This document shows positions 1-5,147 of a DNA stretch of 5,762 bases, piece after piece. Made by a program: the position numbers and the translations under genes. Each line of letters opens with the position of its first letter. The stretch's first letter is position 1. This stretch comes from Actinomycetes bacterium (GTDB lineage: Bacteria; Actinomycetota; Actinomycetes; Streptosporangiales; Streptosporangiaceae): NCBI GenBank assembly GCA_023425615.1, contig JAFACJ010000040.1:1-5762 (forward strand), read 5' to 3'. The notes beneath the pieces are model-generated. The model worked only from the letters and a program-made list of their open reading frames with translations, was not told the origin of the DNA and made no database searches.

Positions 1-135
1 GGTCTCGCCGGTCGCGGGGTCGTCCACCGGGAACGTGGCGCCGCCTGCCGCCGGGCGCCAGCGCCCTCCGATCAGCAGCTCCGCCGGGACGGCGGGAAGC
101 GGGGGAGCGGGGGACGTCGTGGCGAGCGAGGTCAT
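1..135 (-). CDS. Aldehyde dehydrogenase, N-terminal fragment (cut by window edge)
   Basis: Only the first 45 codons are present, reading off the left edge. The translation begins MTSLATTSPA and then runs LLIGGRWRPA, followed by FPVDDPATGET. This IGG-W-x-P ... V-x-(N/D)PATGE pattern is the typical N-terminus of NAD(P)-dependent aldehyde dehydrogenases, closest in feel to the succinate-semialdehyde dehydrogenase group. The catalytic Cys and Glu and the cofactor site lie outside the window, so substrate and cofactor cannot be judged. The ATG shares its A with the TGA of the upstream cyclase-family gene (TGATG, 133-137), which fixes the start and implies translational coupling in one operon. Only a weak purine-rich ribosome site (GGGGTGG / GGCGGTG) lies ahead. 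In this setting it would oxidise an aldehyde produced by ring cleavage or aldol cleavage; that role is inferred. Confidence 0.8.
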   Translation of the reverse strand, partial: MTSLATTSPAPPLPAVPAELLIGGRWRPAAGGATFPVDDPATGET

Positions 136-137
136 CA
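133..137 (-). promoter_or_regulatory. TGATG stop/start overlap (translational coupling)
   Basis: On the minus strand the TGA of the cyclase-family gene (137-135) and the ATG of the aldehyde dehydrogenase (135-133) share one A. Such overlaps usually mean that terminating ribosomes restart at once, giving matched amounts of the two proteins. The absence of a strong Shine-Dalgarno for the downstream gene fits this. Confidence 0.75.
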
Positions 138-1097
138 CAGCACCGCCACCCCGGCGACGGGGCACCCGGAGGCGCCGGTGATGGGCAGCGAGGGCGCGGT
201 GAAGAGGAACTCGTACTTGCCGTAGCGGGCGCAGGCCGCCGAGAGCTCCTGGAAGTCGAAGATCTCGCCGATGGCCAGCCCCATGTGGACCAGCGCCACG
301 ACGTGGAAGGGCTGGAAGCAGTCGATCTCGTTGGGGCGGACCTCGACGCCCCAGGTGTCGGAGGCGACCGCGGCGATCTCCCGCTCATGGAACCACGGCG
401 CGGTGTGCAGCGACACGCCGGGGGCGGCGCCGCCCGCGTAGTCGCCCCACGCGTCGCGGCGCGCCTCGAGGAAGCCGGTGCGGATGAGCACCGCGTCCCC
501 GCGGCCGATCTCCACCCCCTCGGCCTCCGCGGTGGCCTCCAGCTCCGCGACGGAGATCGCGTGGCCGGGTTCGAGGGCGTCCACGCCCAGGTGGCGTGCC
601 ACATCGAGCAGCACGCCGCGCATCACGAACCTGCCCGCGTAGTTCTCCACGCCGTTCTTGGCGGCGCCGCCCGAGGAGACGAGACCGGCGGAGTAGCCGT
701 TCCACATCTTCCCCTTCCAGAAGATGTGGGAGAGCGAGTCCCACTGGGTGCCCGCCTGGTTGGGCACGATGAGGATGTCGTCGGAACGCCCGTACCCCTT
801 GGCGGGCCCGAACCCGGCGGGGAGGATCTCCTGCGCCCCCGCCAGGTGGTCGGCGCCCGTCGCCGTCATCACGTTGCGCGGGTTGGCCCGCAGGCTCCCG
901 GTCTGGGGTCCGCGCTGGTCGTAGGGGAGCGAGCAGGAGACGGTGACGCCGTGCTCGACGAGGGCCGCGGCGCGGCGCACCTCGTCGGGCCCGACGAGGT
1001 TCATCGTCCCGAGTGAGTCGTCCTCGCCCCAGCGTCCCCAGTTGGTGCACTGCTCGATGTAGCGGTCGAGGACATCCGATCCACGGAAGTCGGACAT
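135..1097 (-). CDS. Cyclase-family metal-dependent hydrolase (kynurenine formamidase / isatin hydrolase fold)
   Basis: A 320-residue protein starting MSDFRGSDVL. The ATG at 1097 has GGAGG (1102-1106) four bases ahead. The open frame continues upstream to 1604, but that part is an Arg-rich out-of-frame reading of the neighbouring gene and is left out. Family marks of the cyclase/KynB superfamily (PF04199) are clear: a WGRWGEDD(S)LGT N-terminal stretch (residues 20-31), the metal-site region NQAGTQWDSLSH (113-124), a GDAVLIRTG strand (200-208), and an FHVVALVHMGLAIGE segment (264-278). The canonical first metal motif is HxGTHxD. Here both His are Gln (Q114, Q118), while D120 and H124 are kept. 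Members hydrolyse cyclic or formyl amides (N-formylkynurenine, isatin) or lactones; the substrate here is unknown. The gene lies 41 bp after the PDT-like gene and overlaps the aldehyde dehydrogenase, so the three probably form one operon. Confidence 0.85.
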   Translation of the reverse strand: MSDFRGSDVLDRYIEQCTNWGRWGEDDSLGTMNLVGPDEVRRAAALVEHGVTVSCSLPYDQRGPQTGSLRANPRNVMTATGADHLAGAQEILPAGFGPAKGYGRSDDILIVPNQAGTQWDSLSHIFWKGKMWNGYSAGLVSSGGAAKNGVENYAGRFVMRGVLLDVARHLGVDALEPGHAISVAELEATAEAEGVEIGRGDAVLIRTGFLEARRDAWGDYAGGAAPGVSLHTAPWFHEREIAAVASDTWGVEVRPNEIDCFQPFHVVALVHMGLAIGEIFDFQELSAACARYGKYEFLFTAPSLPITGASGCPVAGVAVL

Positions 1098-1114
1098 GCA
1101 GCCTCCAAAGTCAT

Positions 1115-1132
1115 GCCCGTGCCAGGACGGGC
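1115..1132 (-). other. Small intercistronic hairpin between PDT-like and cyclase genes
   Basis: GCCCGT (1115-1120) and ACGGGC (1127-1132) form a 6-bp perfect stem around a 6-base loop, inside the 41-bp spacer between the two genes. There is no T-run after it, so it is more likely an mRNA stability or partial attenuation element than a full terminator. In so GC-rich a sequence a chance 6-bp stem is quite possible. Confidence 0.3.
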
Positions 1133-1138
1133 GGGGAG

Positions 1139-1960
1139 TCAAGAAGCGGTAGAGGTGGTGAAGACGCCGGCCAGACGGGAGCCGAAGGCGTCGATCGTCT
1201 GATCGGGGAGCGGCTCTCCGTCGCGCGTGTGCAGCGTCAGGAGGTAGCGGTAACGGAAGATCTCGCCCGTGGGCGCGTTCGTGACCGTGCGCACGGCGAG
1301 TCCGAGCCGGGCGGCGAGCGCGAGCGACTCCTGGAGTTCTCCGCCGCCCTCGACGATGACGGCCAGGTGGTCGGCGCCGGGGGAGACCACCGGCGTGGCC
1401 GAGAGCGCCCACCAGCCGCCGGCGCTGCCGTCGTCGACGTCGTGCTCGATGATCTCCAGGCCGAGTTCCCGTGCGACGGCCTCGGTGCCGATCAGGGCAG
1501 CCGAGCCGTCGCCCGCCAGCACCTCCCGGGCGGCGGCCACGGAGTTCTGCGGATGGATCTCGACCTTCGCGCCGGGCAGCCGCTCCCTGAGGAAGCGGCG
1601 GCACTGGCGGATGGAGCCGTGCCCGCCCACGTGCCTGATGTCCTCCAGCCGGCTGCCCGGCCTGCCGAGCAGGGCGCAGTGGTAGGGGACGACGATCTCG
1701 GCGCCGATGAACAGCCGCTCACCGCCGAGGATGCGGGCGGCGGTCTCGGTGCACGCGGTGTTGGAGGTCTCCGACGTCAGCACCCCCCATTCGACCTCTC
1801 CGCCGAGCACGGCGGCGACGACGCCGTCCATGGTCGGGAAGTACTCCGGCCCGTGCAGCTCGGGCCGGAGTTCCAGCAGCGCCAGGGTCGCCTGCCCCGC
1901 GAACGTGAGTGCGCTGCCCAGCGTGCCGACCCGTTCCGGCCGGTGATCGCCACTGGTCAC
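1139..1960 (-). CDS. Divergent prephenate dehydratase-like protein (PDT fold plus ACT-like tail)
   Basis: A 273-residue protein with a GTG start at 1960; AGGAAGG (1966-1972) sits five bases ahead, which supports this start. The order of motifs follows bacterial prephenate dehydratase: GTLGSALTFAGQA (residues 12-24, for GPxGTFSxxAA), GGEVEWGVLTSE (53-64, for the GVxPIENS region), HGSIRQCRRFL (114-124, for the HPQALxQCxxFL region), and AALIGTEAVARELGLEII (154-171). The catalytic Thr-Arg-Phe that should follow is replaced by G181-G182-W183. A C-terminal ACT-like part (about 197-245) is recognisable, but the Phe-binding signatures GALV and ESRP read GELQ and TNAP. It is therefore unlikely to make phenylpyruvate under Phe control. 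Known PDT-fold proteins with altered sites include prephenate decarboxylases such as BacA, though those usually lack an ACT domain. It is the first gene of a likely operon with the cyclase and aldehyde dehydrogenase. Fold assignment is good; the reaction is unknown. Confidence 0.75.
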   Translation of the reverse strand: MTSGDHRPERVGTLGSALTFAGQATLALLELRPELHGPEYFPTMDGVVAAVLGGEVEWGVLTSETSNTACTETAARILGGERLFIGAEIVVPYHCALLGRPGSRLEDIRHVGGHGSIRQCRRFLRERLPGAKVEIHPQNSVAAAREVLAGDGSAALIGTEAVARELGLEIIEHDVDDGSAGGWWALSATPVVSPGADHLAVIVEGGGELQESLALAARLGLAVRTVTNAPTGEIFRYRYLLTLHTRDGEPLPDQTIDAFGSRLAGVFTTSTAS

Positions 1961-1978
1961 GGCAACCTTCCTGAAGAA

Positions 1979-1995
1979 TGAATAGTGTATTCAGT
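1979..1995 (-). promoter_or_regulatory. Candidate operator/promoter upstream of the PDT-like operon
   Basis: Two overlapping signals sit 19-35 bases before the GTG start, in an AT-rich patch. TGAATAgtgTATTCA (1979-1993) is a perfect inverted repeat with 6-bp arms and a 3-base spacer. AGTGTATTCAGT (1984-1995) matches, at 11 of 12 positions, the motif in the OCD/dioxygenase intergenic region. On the minus strand, TACACT (1989-1984) could serve as a -10 box, placing transcription start about 17 bases before the GTG. No convincing -35 box is seen. An operator over the -10 region would fit repression by the adjacent GntR protein; this is inferred. Confidence 0.55.
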
Positions 1996-2009
1996 GATAG
2001 AGCAAAGGA

Positions 2010-2041
2010 CGCGCCGGAGGCGGCCGGCCGATCCCGGCGCG
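2010..2041 (-). terminator. GC-rich hairpin between the GntR gene and the PDT-like operon
   Basis: CGCGCCGG (2010-2017) and CCGGCGCG (2034-2041) form an 8-bp perfect stem. The 16-base loop itself holds the palindrome CGGCCGGCCG (2021-2030). It starts 18 bases past the end of the GntR coding region. The stem is followed on the minus strand by TCCTTTGCTC, which is only a weak T-rich tail, so it would be an actinobacterial-type terminator without a proper U-tract. Its position, with a separate promoter-like patch downstream, suggests it separates two transcription units. Confidence 0.45.
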
Positions 2042-2058
2042 CCCCGTGCGTCACGGAC

Positions 2059-2826
2059 TCAACCGCCCAGGGGTTCGCCGGTCTCCTCGACCCAGCCCAT
2101 CCGGACGAGCCTGTCGCGGGTGTGCCCGACGTGCGCCTCGATCAGGGCGCGGATCCGGTCCTCATCGCCGTGCTCGATGGCGTCGAGGATGGCGCGGTGC
2201 TCGGTGAGCACCTCCTTGCGGCGCGGCAGGTCGGGAGCGGCGAGGTGGACATAGCGGTAGATCCGAAACCGCACCTCGTCGATGATGCTGGTCACGGCCG
2301 AGTCGCGGCCGTAGAGCGAGCGGTGGAACTCCATGTCGGCCTGGAGCCACTCCTCCGCCGACATCTCCAGCTCCATGGCGTTGGCCGCGGCGCGGGCCGC
2401 CGGGAGGTCGGCCTGGAGGAAGCCGGGACGCGACCGCGCGCGGAGCGCGGCGAAGATCTCCAGGGTCTGGCGCAGATCGTAGAGTTCGAGCACCTGCTCC
2501 CGGGAGAGCTTGGTGACGACATAGCGCTGGAAGGGGTTGGCGTCGAGCAGGCGTTCGGCCTGGAGCCGCCGCAGCGCCTCACGTACCGGGACGCGGCTCA
2601 CCCCGAGGGTGTTGGCGAGCTCGACCTGGTTGATCTCGGTTCCGGCCGGGATCTCGCCGCGGATGATGGCCTCGCGGACCCGCTCGTAGACACGGTCCCC
2701 GAGTGTCGTGCGCGAGACGGTGCCCATGCCCGAGACCGCGGACGACCGCTCGAGACCGCTGAGGGATCCGCCGCTCATGGGAGGGCTCGTCGGCTGGTCG
2801 GCTGCTTCCCGCTTCTTCTTCGGCAC
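2059..2826 (-). CDS. GntR-family transcriptional regulator, FCD (FadR/VanR-type) subgroup
   Basis: A 255-residue regulator. A charged N-terminal tail (PKKKRE, residues 2-7; linker to about 40) leads into a winged helix (about 41-107). Its recognition region VELANTLGVSRVPVREAL (68-85) is the standard GntR signature. The C-terminal all-helical FCD domain (about 115-240) shows D164 and H168 in DMEFHRSL, H210 in EHRAILDAIEHGD, and H232 in AHVGHTRDRL. These are the usual metal-binding Asp/His positions, implying an organic-acid or metal-bound effector. The GTG start at 2826 has no spaced ribosome site; GGAGA abuts it directly. A -10 box lies only six bases upstream, so the message may be leaderless. 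If so, this start is right. The alternative is ATG at 2778 (residue 17), which has no Shine-Dalgarno either. The gene lies centrally among the enzyme genes, and a shared motif precedes all three units, so it is probably their local regulator and autoregulated. Confidence 0.92.
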   Translation of the reverse strand: MPKKKREAADQPTSPPMSGGSLSGLERSSAVSGMGTVSRTTLGDRVYERVREAIIRGEIPAGTEINQVELANTLGVSRVPVREALRRLQAERLLDANPFQRYVVTKLSREQVLELYDLRQTLEIFAALRARSRPGFLQADLPAARAAANAMELEMSAEEWLQADMEFHRSLYGRDSAVTSIIDEVRFRIYRYVHLAAPDLPRRKEVLTEHRAILDAIEHGDEDRIRALIEAHVGHTRDRLVRMGWVEETGEPLGG

Positions 2827-2832
2827 TCTCCG

Positions 2833-2838
2833 AGTATA
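2833..2838 (-). promoter_or_regulatory. -10 box for leaderless GntR transcript
   Basis: On the minus strand TATACT (2838-2833) is followed by the six bases CGGAGA and then the GTG start codon at 2826. A start site about seven bases past the -10 box would fall on the G of GTG, giving a leaderless mRNA, which is common in actinobacteria. No good -35 hexamer is seen about 17 bp upstream (AAACTG occupies that place). The box itself repeats part of the operator motif (AGTATATA on the plus strand). Confidence 0.5.
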
Positions 2839-2847
2839 TATCTCTTG

Positions 2848-2859
2848 GGAGTATACAGT
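2848..2859 (+). promoter_or_regulatory. Candidate GntR operator in the regulator's own promoter
   Basis: GGAGTATACAGT matches AGTGTATACAGT at 10 of 12 positions, including nine identical bases in a row (GTATACAGT). It centres on the palindrome GTATAC, about 15 bp upstream of the proposed -10 box. A weaker copy (AGTATATA, 2833-2840) lies 17 bp away and overlaps the -10. The layout suggests autoregulation by the GntR protein encoded immediately downstream. Confidence 0.5.
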
Positions 2860-2916
2860 TTCCAGAAATCATGGAGAGTCATTCCGTTCCCCGTCCCTGT
2901 CCTTCGCACTACGCGC

Positions 2917-3933
2917 TCATTCCGGGTTGCGTCCGACAAAGTAATCCTCATCGGGGCTCTGGGTGACCCAGAGTCCCGAATCCACCAGCGCCCGCCGGAA
3001 AGCCGCCATCTCCCCGCTGTGCAGGCGGTTGGCGGGGACGCGCATCGGCCCGCCGTTGAAGCCGGCCAGCCACGCCTGGTACTTCCAGGCCGCACGGTTC
3101 ACCGAGTGGGCGTGGGGGACCGGGGCGACGTTGCCGTTGGCGCGCCACGCGGGGGCGATCTTCCACAGCAGGTCCATGGCCTGGTCGATCTTGCCTTCCC
3201 GGGCCAGGGTCAGCATGCGCGGCGCGGTGTCGCCGTAGTACTCGGTGTTGGAGGTGGCGATCACCCGCAGGGGGACGAGCGCCGCCAGCGCGATGGCCTC
3301 CTGGATGATCGGCATGGTGATCAGCACCTTCTCCGAGAGCCGGTGCCAGGCGTGCGCGAAGCCGGCGACCGACGGGAAGCCGCCCTCGGCCTTCACCGAG
3401 ACGACGTTCGGCGCGGCGTCCACCAGATCGGCGAGCATGTCGACGGGGATCGAGGCGGAGTGGAGGCGCTCGAAGCCCCAGTGCGTCATCGGGAAGAGGA
3501 TGACGGCCAGCTCGGTCGCGTCGCAGAACGCCTTGGTGTAGTCGTAGAGCTCCTGCAGGGACCGGGGGTGGAAGCACGGCGGGTAGGACAGCAGCGCCAG
3601 CCGGGCTCCCGCCGCCTCGGCGCGCCGGGCGGCGGCGATGTTCTCCTCCAGCGTGTTGAAGGACGCGTGGAAGATCAGGTTGAGCCGGTCGCCCGCCTCG
3701 TCGTGGGCGATCTCGGTGAAGCGGATGTACTCGTCGAGGGTGATGTTGACCTCGCCGACCAGCAGCGTGCCCGTGAACCCCAGTTCGATCACCCGCCTGA
3801 CGTCATGGCGGATGCCGCGTTCGTTCAGCCGGGTCAGATCGGCGGAGAAGCTCGGGATGACCACGTTGTTCACCCCGTGGAAGTGCTCGAAGGCCCAGTC
3901 GCGTGCCTCGTGCTTGCTGATGGTGGTCGTCAT
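2917..3933 (-). CDS. Dihydrodipicolinate synthase (DHDPS)/N-acetylneuraminate lyase-family aldolase, atypical
   Basis: A 338-residue (beta/alpha)8-barrel protein starting MTTTISKHEA. The ATG at 3933 has AAGGAG (3946-3951) twelve bases ahead, a long gap, but no nearer start exists. The frame beyond 3933 is a shadow of the next gene. The barrel is recognisable from VVIPSFSADL (24-33), a Schiff-base lysine K181 in VVSVKAEGG, VIATSNTEYYGD (224-235), and the C-terminal FNGGPMRVPANRL ... FRRAL region (292-315). The family GTTGE motif reads LLVGE (57-61), so both threonines of the proton relay are gone. The strand before SYPPCFHP (116-123) places a Tyr (Y117) off its usual place. Lysine biosynthesis is therefore unlikely. 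Related aldolases and hydratase-aldolases, such as those of naphthalene breakdown, release pyruvate from ring-cleavage products, which suits the neighbouring dioxygenase. It lies 52 bp after the OCD-family gene, likely in the same transcript. Confidence 0.85.
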   Translation of the reverse strand: MTTTISKHEARDWAFEHFHGVNNVVIPSFSADLTRLNERGIRHDVRRVIELGFTGTLLVGEVNITLDEYIRFTEIAHDEAGDRLNLIFHASFNTLEENIAAARRAEAAGARLALLSYPPCFHPRSLQELYDYTKAFCDATELAVILFPMTHWGFERLHSASIPVDMLADLVDAAPNVVSVKAEGGFPSVAGFAHAWHRLSEKVLITMPIIQEAIALAALVPLRVIATSNTEYYGDTAPRMLTLAREGKIDQAMDLLWKIAPAWRANGNVAPVPHAHSVNRAAWKYQAWLAGFNGGPMRVPANRLHSGEMAAFRRALVDSGLWVTQSPDEDYFVGRNPE

Positions 3934-3985
3934 GGTGCGATCGGTCTCCTTGTCGCGGGCAATCTGAAAGGGGGGAGCTGGACGT

Positions 3986-4975
3986 TCAGCGACGGCCTTT
4001 GGGTACCGCCAGGTCGTCGCAGGCGGTGCCCAGACCGGCGTGCAGCGCGCGCCGGTACGCCAGTTCGGCGGCGACCATGTCCTGGAGCGCGGTTCCGACG
4101 GACTTGAAGACGGTGAGGTCCGCCGGCCGGTCGTCGGGGAGCGCGATCCCGCCCTGGAGCAGGTCGCTGAGCCGCACGACCGCGCCGAGGTCGCCGCCCT
4201 CGTCGAGGAACTCCCTGATGTCGCCGGACTCGTCGGCGACCTGCTGGGGGTCGGCGTCGAAGACGAGGGTCCCCGCGCGCCGGAAGACGGCTCCCTGGAG
4301 TTCGCGCAGCTCGCGGTGCGTGGAACCGATGGCGCTGATGTGCAGCCCCTGCCGCAGCCAGGCGGACTCGCAGGCGATGGGGCCACCGTAGCCGGTGTTC
4401 GTCGCGGTGATCACGTGCTCGACCTCGGCGCACGCCTCCGCGGCGGTGGCGACGGGCGTCACCGGCAGCCCGAGCTCCTCGCGCAGGCGGCCGGCGAGCC
4501 GTTCCCGGCTCGCGGGGCTGGGGCTGAACACCTTGACCTCCTCGATCCCGCCCATCGCGGCGAAGGTGCGCAGATGGGTCTCGGCCTCCAGACCGGATCC
4601 CAGGACGCCGAACCGCGTCGCCTTCACACCCAGGGCACGCGCGGCGACGGCGCTCGTCGCCGCGGTCCGCGCCGCGGTCAGATGGCAGGCGTCCATCACC
4701 GCCAGGACCTCGCCGGTCTCGATGGAGGCGAGCACGATCAGATAGCGGACGCCCACGCCGCCACCGCCGAAGAACGTCTTGAACCCCATGACGCCGGCCC
4801 CGGGGACCACCGCGGGCATGAGGCGGAGGAACCTGCCGCCTCCCGAGAGGTTCACCCGCCCCGGAACGTCGGCGGGGACCTCCGCGTCGGCGCGGATGGC
4901 GCCGTCGATCGCCTCGATGAGGGAGGCGGGGTCGAGCACGCTGCTCACCGCGTGGTCGTCAAGCAGAAGAGTCAT
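3986..4975 (-). CDS. Ornithine cyclodeaminase / mu-crystallin-family protein
   Basis: A 329-residue protein, normal length for the family. The ATG at 4975 has AAGGGA (4983-4988) seven bases ahead. Visible marks are the substrate lysine K66 in GFKTFFGG, R103 in AARTAATSAVAARAL (101-115), the Rossmann dinucleotide loop VLGSGLEAETHL (124-135, the usual GxGxQA), ISAIGSTHRELREL (213-226), an Asp-rich VFDADPQQV (238-246) near the catalytic Asp position, and the closing TVFKSVGTALQDMVAAELAY (288-307). Family members include ornithine cyclodeaminase, alanine dehydrogenase, ketimine reductase and related imine or amino-acid enzymes using NAD(P)(H). Which reaction applies cannot be told. It is the first gene of the OCD-aldolase unit, divergent from the dioxygenase across 172 bp. 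Reduction or deamination of an imine or amino-acid intermediate would suit breakdown of an N-containing ring; this is inference. Confidence 0.9.
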   Translation of the reverse strand: MTLLLDDHAVSSVLDPASLIEAIDGAIRADAEVPADVPGRVNLSGGGRFLRLMPAVVPGAGVMGFKTFFGGGGVGVRYLIVLASIETGEVLAVMDACHLTAARTAATSAVAARALGVKATRFGVLGSGLEAETHLRTFAAMGGIEEVKVFSPSPASRERLAGRLREELGLPVTPVATAAEACAEVEHVITATNTGYGGPIACESAWLRQGLHISAIGSTHRELRELQGAVFRRAGTLVFDADPQQVADESGDIREFLDEGGDLGAVVRLSDLLQGGIALPDDRPADLTVFKSVGTALQDMVAAELAYRRALHAGLGTACDDLAVPKGRR

Positions 4976-5058
4976 AAGCGGATCCCTTGGGGAAGCGGCG
5001 CGGGTCGGGGGGGCGAAGGCGCCGCCCGGAAGAACCGCGAGCCTTGACCAACACGGCT

Positions 5059-5070
5059 ACTGTATACACT
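5059..5070 (-). promoter_or_regulatory. Candidate GntR operator in the divergent promoter
   Basis: The plus strand reads ACTGTATACACT; the minus strand reads AGTGTATACAGT. The site is palindromic except at positions 2 and 11, and its core TGTATACA is a perfect palindrome. It matches the patch before the PDT-like gene at 11 of 12 positions and the patch before the GntR gene at 10 of 12. It overlaps the proposed promoter elements in both directions, so one bound repressor could shut both. A partial second copy is TTGTATAG (5083-5090). Confidence 0.6.
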
Positions 5071-5104
5071 CAATTGGCAACTTTGTATAGTCGGTGGTCC
5101 CAGG

Positions 5105-5128
5105 GCGGACCGCCGGCGCGCGGTCCGC
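5105..5128 (+). other. Perfect 9-bp hairpin in the dioxygenase 5' leader
   Basis: GCGGACCGC (5105-5113) pairs perfectly with GCGGTCCGC (5120-5128) around a 6-base loop (CGGCGC). It ends 19 bases before the ATG and just ahead of the ribosome site, so it lies within the mRNA leader if transcription starts near 5098. It might stabilise the message, tune translation or bind a protein. No T-run follows, so termination is less likely. Confidence 0.5.
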
Positions 5129-5147
5129 AGCGGAGATCGGAGAAGTC

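Larger units (their letters stand above)
4976..5147. promoter_or_regulatory. Divergent promoter region between OCD and dioxygenase genes
   Basis: This 172-bp gap holds signals for both directions. Its centre (about 5057-5092) is AT-rich, unlike everything around it. TGTATA occurs twice in the same direction (5061-5066 and 5084-5089), 23 bp apart. On the plus strand TATACA (5063-5068) and TATAGT (5086-5091) are 17 bp apart and make a plausible -35/-10 pair for the dioxygenase gene. On the minus strand TATACA (5089-5084) and TATACA (5066-5061) are also 17 bp apart and could serve the OCD gene, leaving a leader of roughly 80 bases. A weak 5-bp stem (5011-5015 with 5023-5027) is the only other structure seen on the OCD side. 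Confidence 0.5.

Noticed and set aside
285..1016. Plus-strand open frame (243 residues) opposite the cyclase gene
   Set aside because: Low-complexity mirror of the real gene, with no recognisable domain or ribosome site.
1098..1604. Upstream extension of the cyclase frame
   Set aside because: Arg/Pro-rich reading inside the PDT-like gene. The ATG at 1097 has a ribosome site and begins where family similarity begins.
2859..2868. TTTCCAGAAA, a possible extra operator upstream of GntR
   Set aside because: The dyad fails at its two central bases, it is short, and no second copy appears in the other promoter regions.
2827..2916. Terminator after the aldolase gene
   Set aside because: No stem of useful length or T-run was found; read-through into the GntR gene is possible, so no terminator is called.
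1978..4107. Very long plus-strand open frame (709 residues) opposite the GntR and aldolase genes
   Set aside because: It runs antisense to two well-supported genes, resembles no family, is rich in Gly/Arg/Val/Asp typical of mirrored high-GC codons, and has no start signal. Long antisense frames are expected at this GC content.
3934..4386. Upstream extension of the aldolase frame
   Set aside because: Ser/Arg-rich shadow of the OCD-family gene; similarity to the aldolase family begins after the ATG at 3933.
4040..5047. Plus-strand open frame (335 residues) opposite the OCD-family gene
   Set aside because: Fully antisense to a gene with clear family motifs; composition is that of a GC shadow.
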